A stretch of DNA of 6,935 nt, taken from assembly GCA_003139735.1 (NCBI GenBank), contig PLGA01000223.1, forward strand, positions 1-6,935, written 5' to 3'. Numbering within the stretch: position 1 is the first letter of the stretch; every line of letters begins with the position of its first letter. Under the pieces are notes generated by a model, which did no database searches, was not told where the DNA came from, and was given only the letters and a program-made list of their open reading frames with translations. A program made the position numbers and the translations under genes. Source of the DNA: Bryobacterales bacterium (GTDB lineage: Bacteria; Acidobacteriota; Terriglobia; Bryobacterales; Bryobacteraceae). Shown one piece after another: positions 6,185-6,935 of the stretch.

Positions 6185-6892
6185 ATGACAGTCGAGACAG
6201 CAATTGATGTCGCGGATCGGAAGCGGTGGTATCGAGCGGGCGCTCTCGCCGCGCTCGTCTTGGGTATCTGCTACGTCGCAATCATCCCCTTGTACGCCCA
6301 TGTCGGAGTTCCCCCAAACGGTGGCGGCGAGGCCTGGTTCAAGTACCTTGCTGGGAAGACCCCGTTTTGGTGGACGATTCTTGGGCTCTCCGTCTTCACG
6401 GACTTTCTCTTCGTGCCCGTCGCGCTTGCCCTCTACCTGGCGTTGAAAGGAATCAACAGAAACGCGATGCTGCTGGCGACCGCATTTGTGGGGCTGTTTG
6501 TCGTCTTGGATCTGGCAATCACCTGGACGCATTATGCCTCAATCCTGACTCTCTACCGTAGCTACTCCCAAGCCGCCGATGACGCTAGCCGGGCAGGTTA
6601 CGTCGCAGCCGCCAACTATGCGTCCGCAATGCTGTCGTGCCGTCTGGAAATCGTGTATGCGATCATGACCCTCTCGTCGGGCATCCTCGTGACCGGCGTC
6701 GTGATGTTAAGGGGACCCTTCAGCGCAGTTACGGCCTATTTGGGCTTGGCCACGGGCGTCCTGGGGATCGCTTCGCTGACGGGTCTCAGTGCGGCCATAA
6801 TCGGCAATGCCCTCTTTGCCACGGCGTGGCTGTTCTTCGTAGGCCACGGACTCTACCGTCTCGGCCGCGAACCTACCGAGCCGCGAACGTAA
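6185..6892 (+). CDS. Six-helix integral membrane protein, DUF4386-like, function unknown
   Basis: A 235 aa inner-membrane protein without a signal peptide. Six hydrophobic segments are visible at about residues 18-38, 62-87, 94-115, 154-175, 181-202 and 204-224. A charged N-terminus (DRKRWYR, 11-17) and an Arg/Glu-rich C-terminus flank them. The first outward loop (about 39-61) contains PPNGGGEAWFKYLAGKT; the loop between helices 3 and 4 (about 117-150) is rich in Ser/Tyr/Ala. Possible functional positions in the membrane are D73 (FTDF), D109 (VLDL) and H116 (WTHY), but no catalytic motif is recognisable. Size and layout resemble DUF4386 proteins, which have no established function; I cannot verify this by search. 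The strong Shine-Dalgarno site overlapping the glpF stop shows coupling to glpF, so a role in glycerol handling or membrane lipid homeostasis is conceivable but only inferred. Codon third positions seem somewhat less C-biased than in the large genes upstream. Confidence 0.8.
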   Translation: MTVETAIDVADRKRWYRAGALAALVLGICYVAIIPLYAHVGVPPNGGGEAWFKYLAGKTPFWWTILGLSVFTDFLFVPVALALYLALKGINRNAMLLATAFVGLFVVLDLAITWTHYASILTLYRSYSQAADDASRAGYVAAANYASAMLSCRLEIVYAIMTLSSGILVTGVVMLRGPFSAVTAYLGLATGVLGIASLTGLSAAIIGNALFATAWLFFVGHGLYRLGREPTEPRT

Positions 6893-6895
6893 GCG

Positions 6896-6930
6896 AGCGG
6901 TTGCCTCGGTGGACTAAACCGCTTTGCGGT
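6896..6930 (+). other. Alternative short hairpins after the last gene
   Basis: AGCGGTT (6896-6902) can pair with AACCGCT (6917-6923) across a 14-base loop, or ACCGC (6918-6922) can pair with GCGGT (6926-6930) around TTT. The two are mutually exclusive. The second is followed by AAACG rather than a T-run, and the window ends 5 bases later, so a terminator role is unproven. Confidence 0.25.
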
Positions 6931-6935
6931 AAACG

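Noticed and set aside
5446..6188. Minus-strand and shifted-frame open frames across glpF (for example 5461-6054 on the minus strand)
   Set aside because: They lack family motifs and a plausible ribosome-binding context; the MIP protein with both NPA boxes clearly occupies this region.

Overview
The window is a GC-rich, densely packed stretch with every gene on the plus strand. Codon third positions are mostly C or G, and the many long open frames on the minus strand are by-products of this. The protein style (a Tat-exported glycosidase-like protein beside a DUF4159 protein, C-ending codons, structured intergenic repeats) suggests an acidobacterium of the Solibacter/Bryobacter type. That assignment is inference from general resemblance; the window holds no phylogenetic marker gene.

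Region 1 (1-3670) looks like the end of one transcription unit. The first 68 bases appear to encode the C-terminal tail of a small heat-shock protein (Hsp20). Three bases later a secreted DUF4159 protein with a glycine-rich linker begins. Its stop codon overlaps the start of a large (898 aa) Tat-signal protein that resembles alpha-glucuronidase-type glycoside hydrolases but belongs to no family I can name with certainty.

Region 2 (3671-3820) is a 150-base intergenic stretch with several small hairpins and a probable promoter just before the next start codon.

Region 3 (3821-6174) is a glycerol uptake module: glycerol kinase (glpK), then an aquaglyceroporin-like MIP channel (glpF). The channel would let glycerol diffuse in and the kinase would trap it as glycerol 3-phosphate. 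The two genes are separated by about 120 bases holding a striking double inverted repeat (5338-5405), and glpF seems to have its own promoter and Shine-Dalgarno site. No glycerol-3-phosphate dehydrogenase or glp regulator lies in the window.

Region 4 (6185-6892) is a small six-helix membrane protein resembling the DUF4386 type. Its Shine-Dalgarno site overlaps the glpF stop codon, so it is probably co-transcribed with glpF. Its function is unknown. The last 43 bases hold only a weak hairpin.

I see no CRISPR array, tRNA, rRNA, insertion sequence or phage gene. The points most worth a second look are the double-hairpin repeat, the shared promoter-like module hard against two start codons, the unclassified glycosidase-like protein, and the loss of both known allosteric control sites in GlpK.
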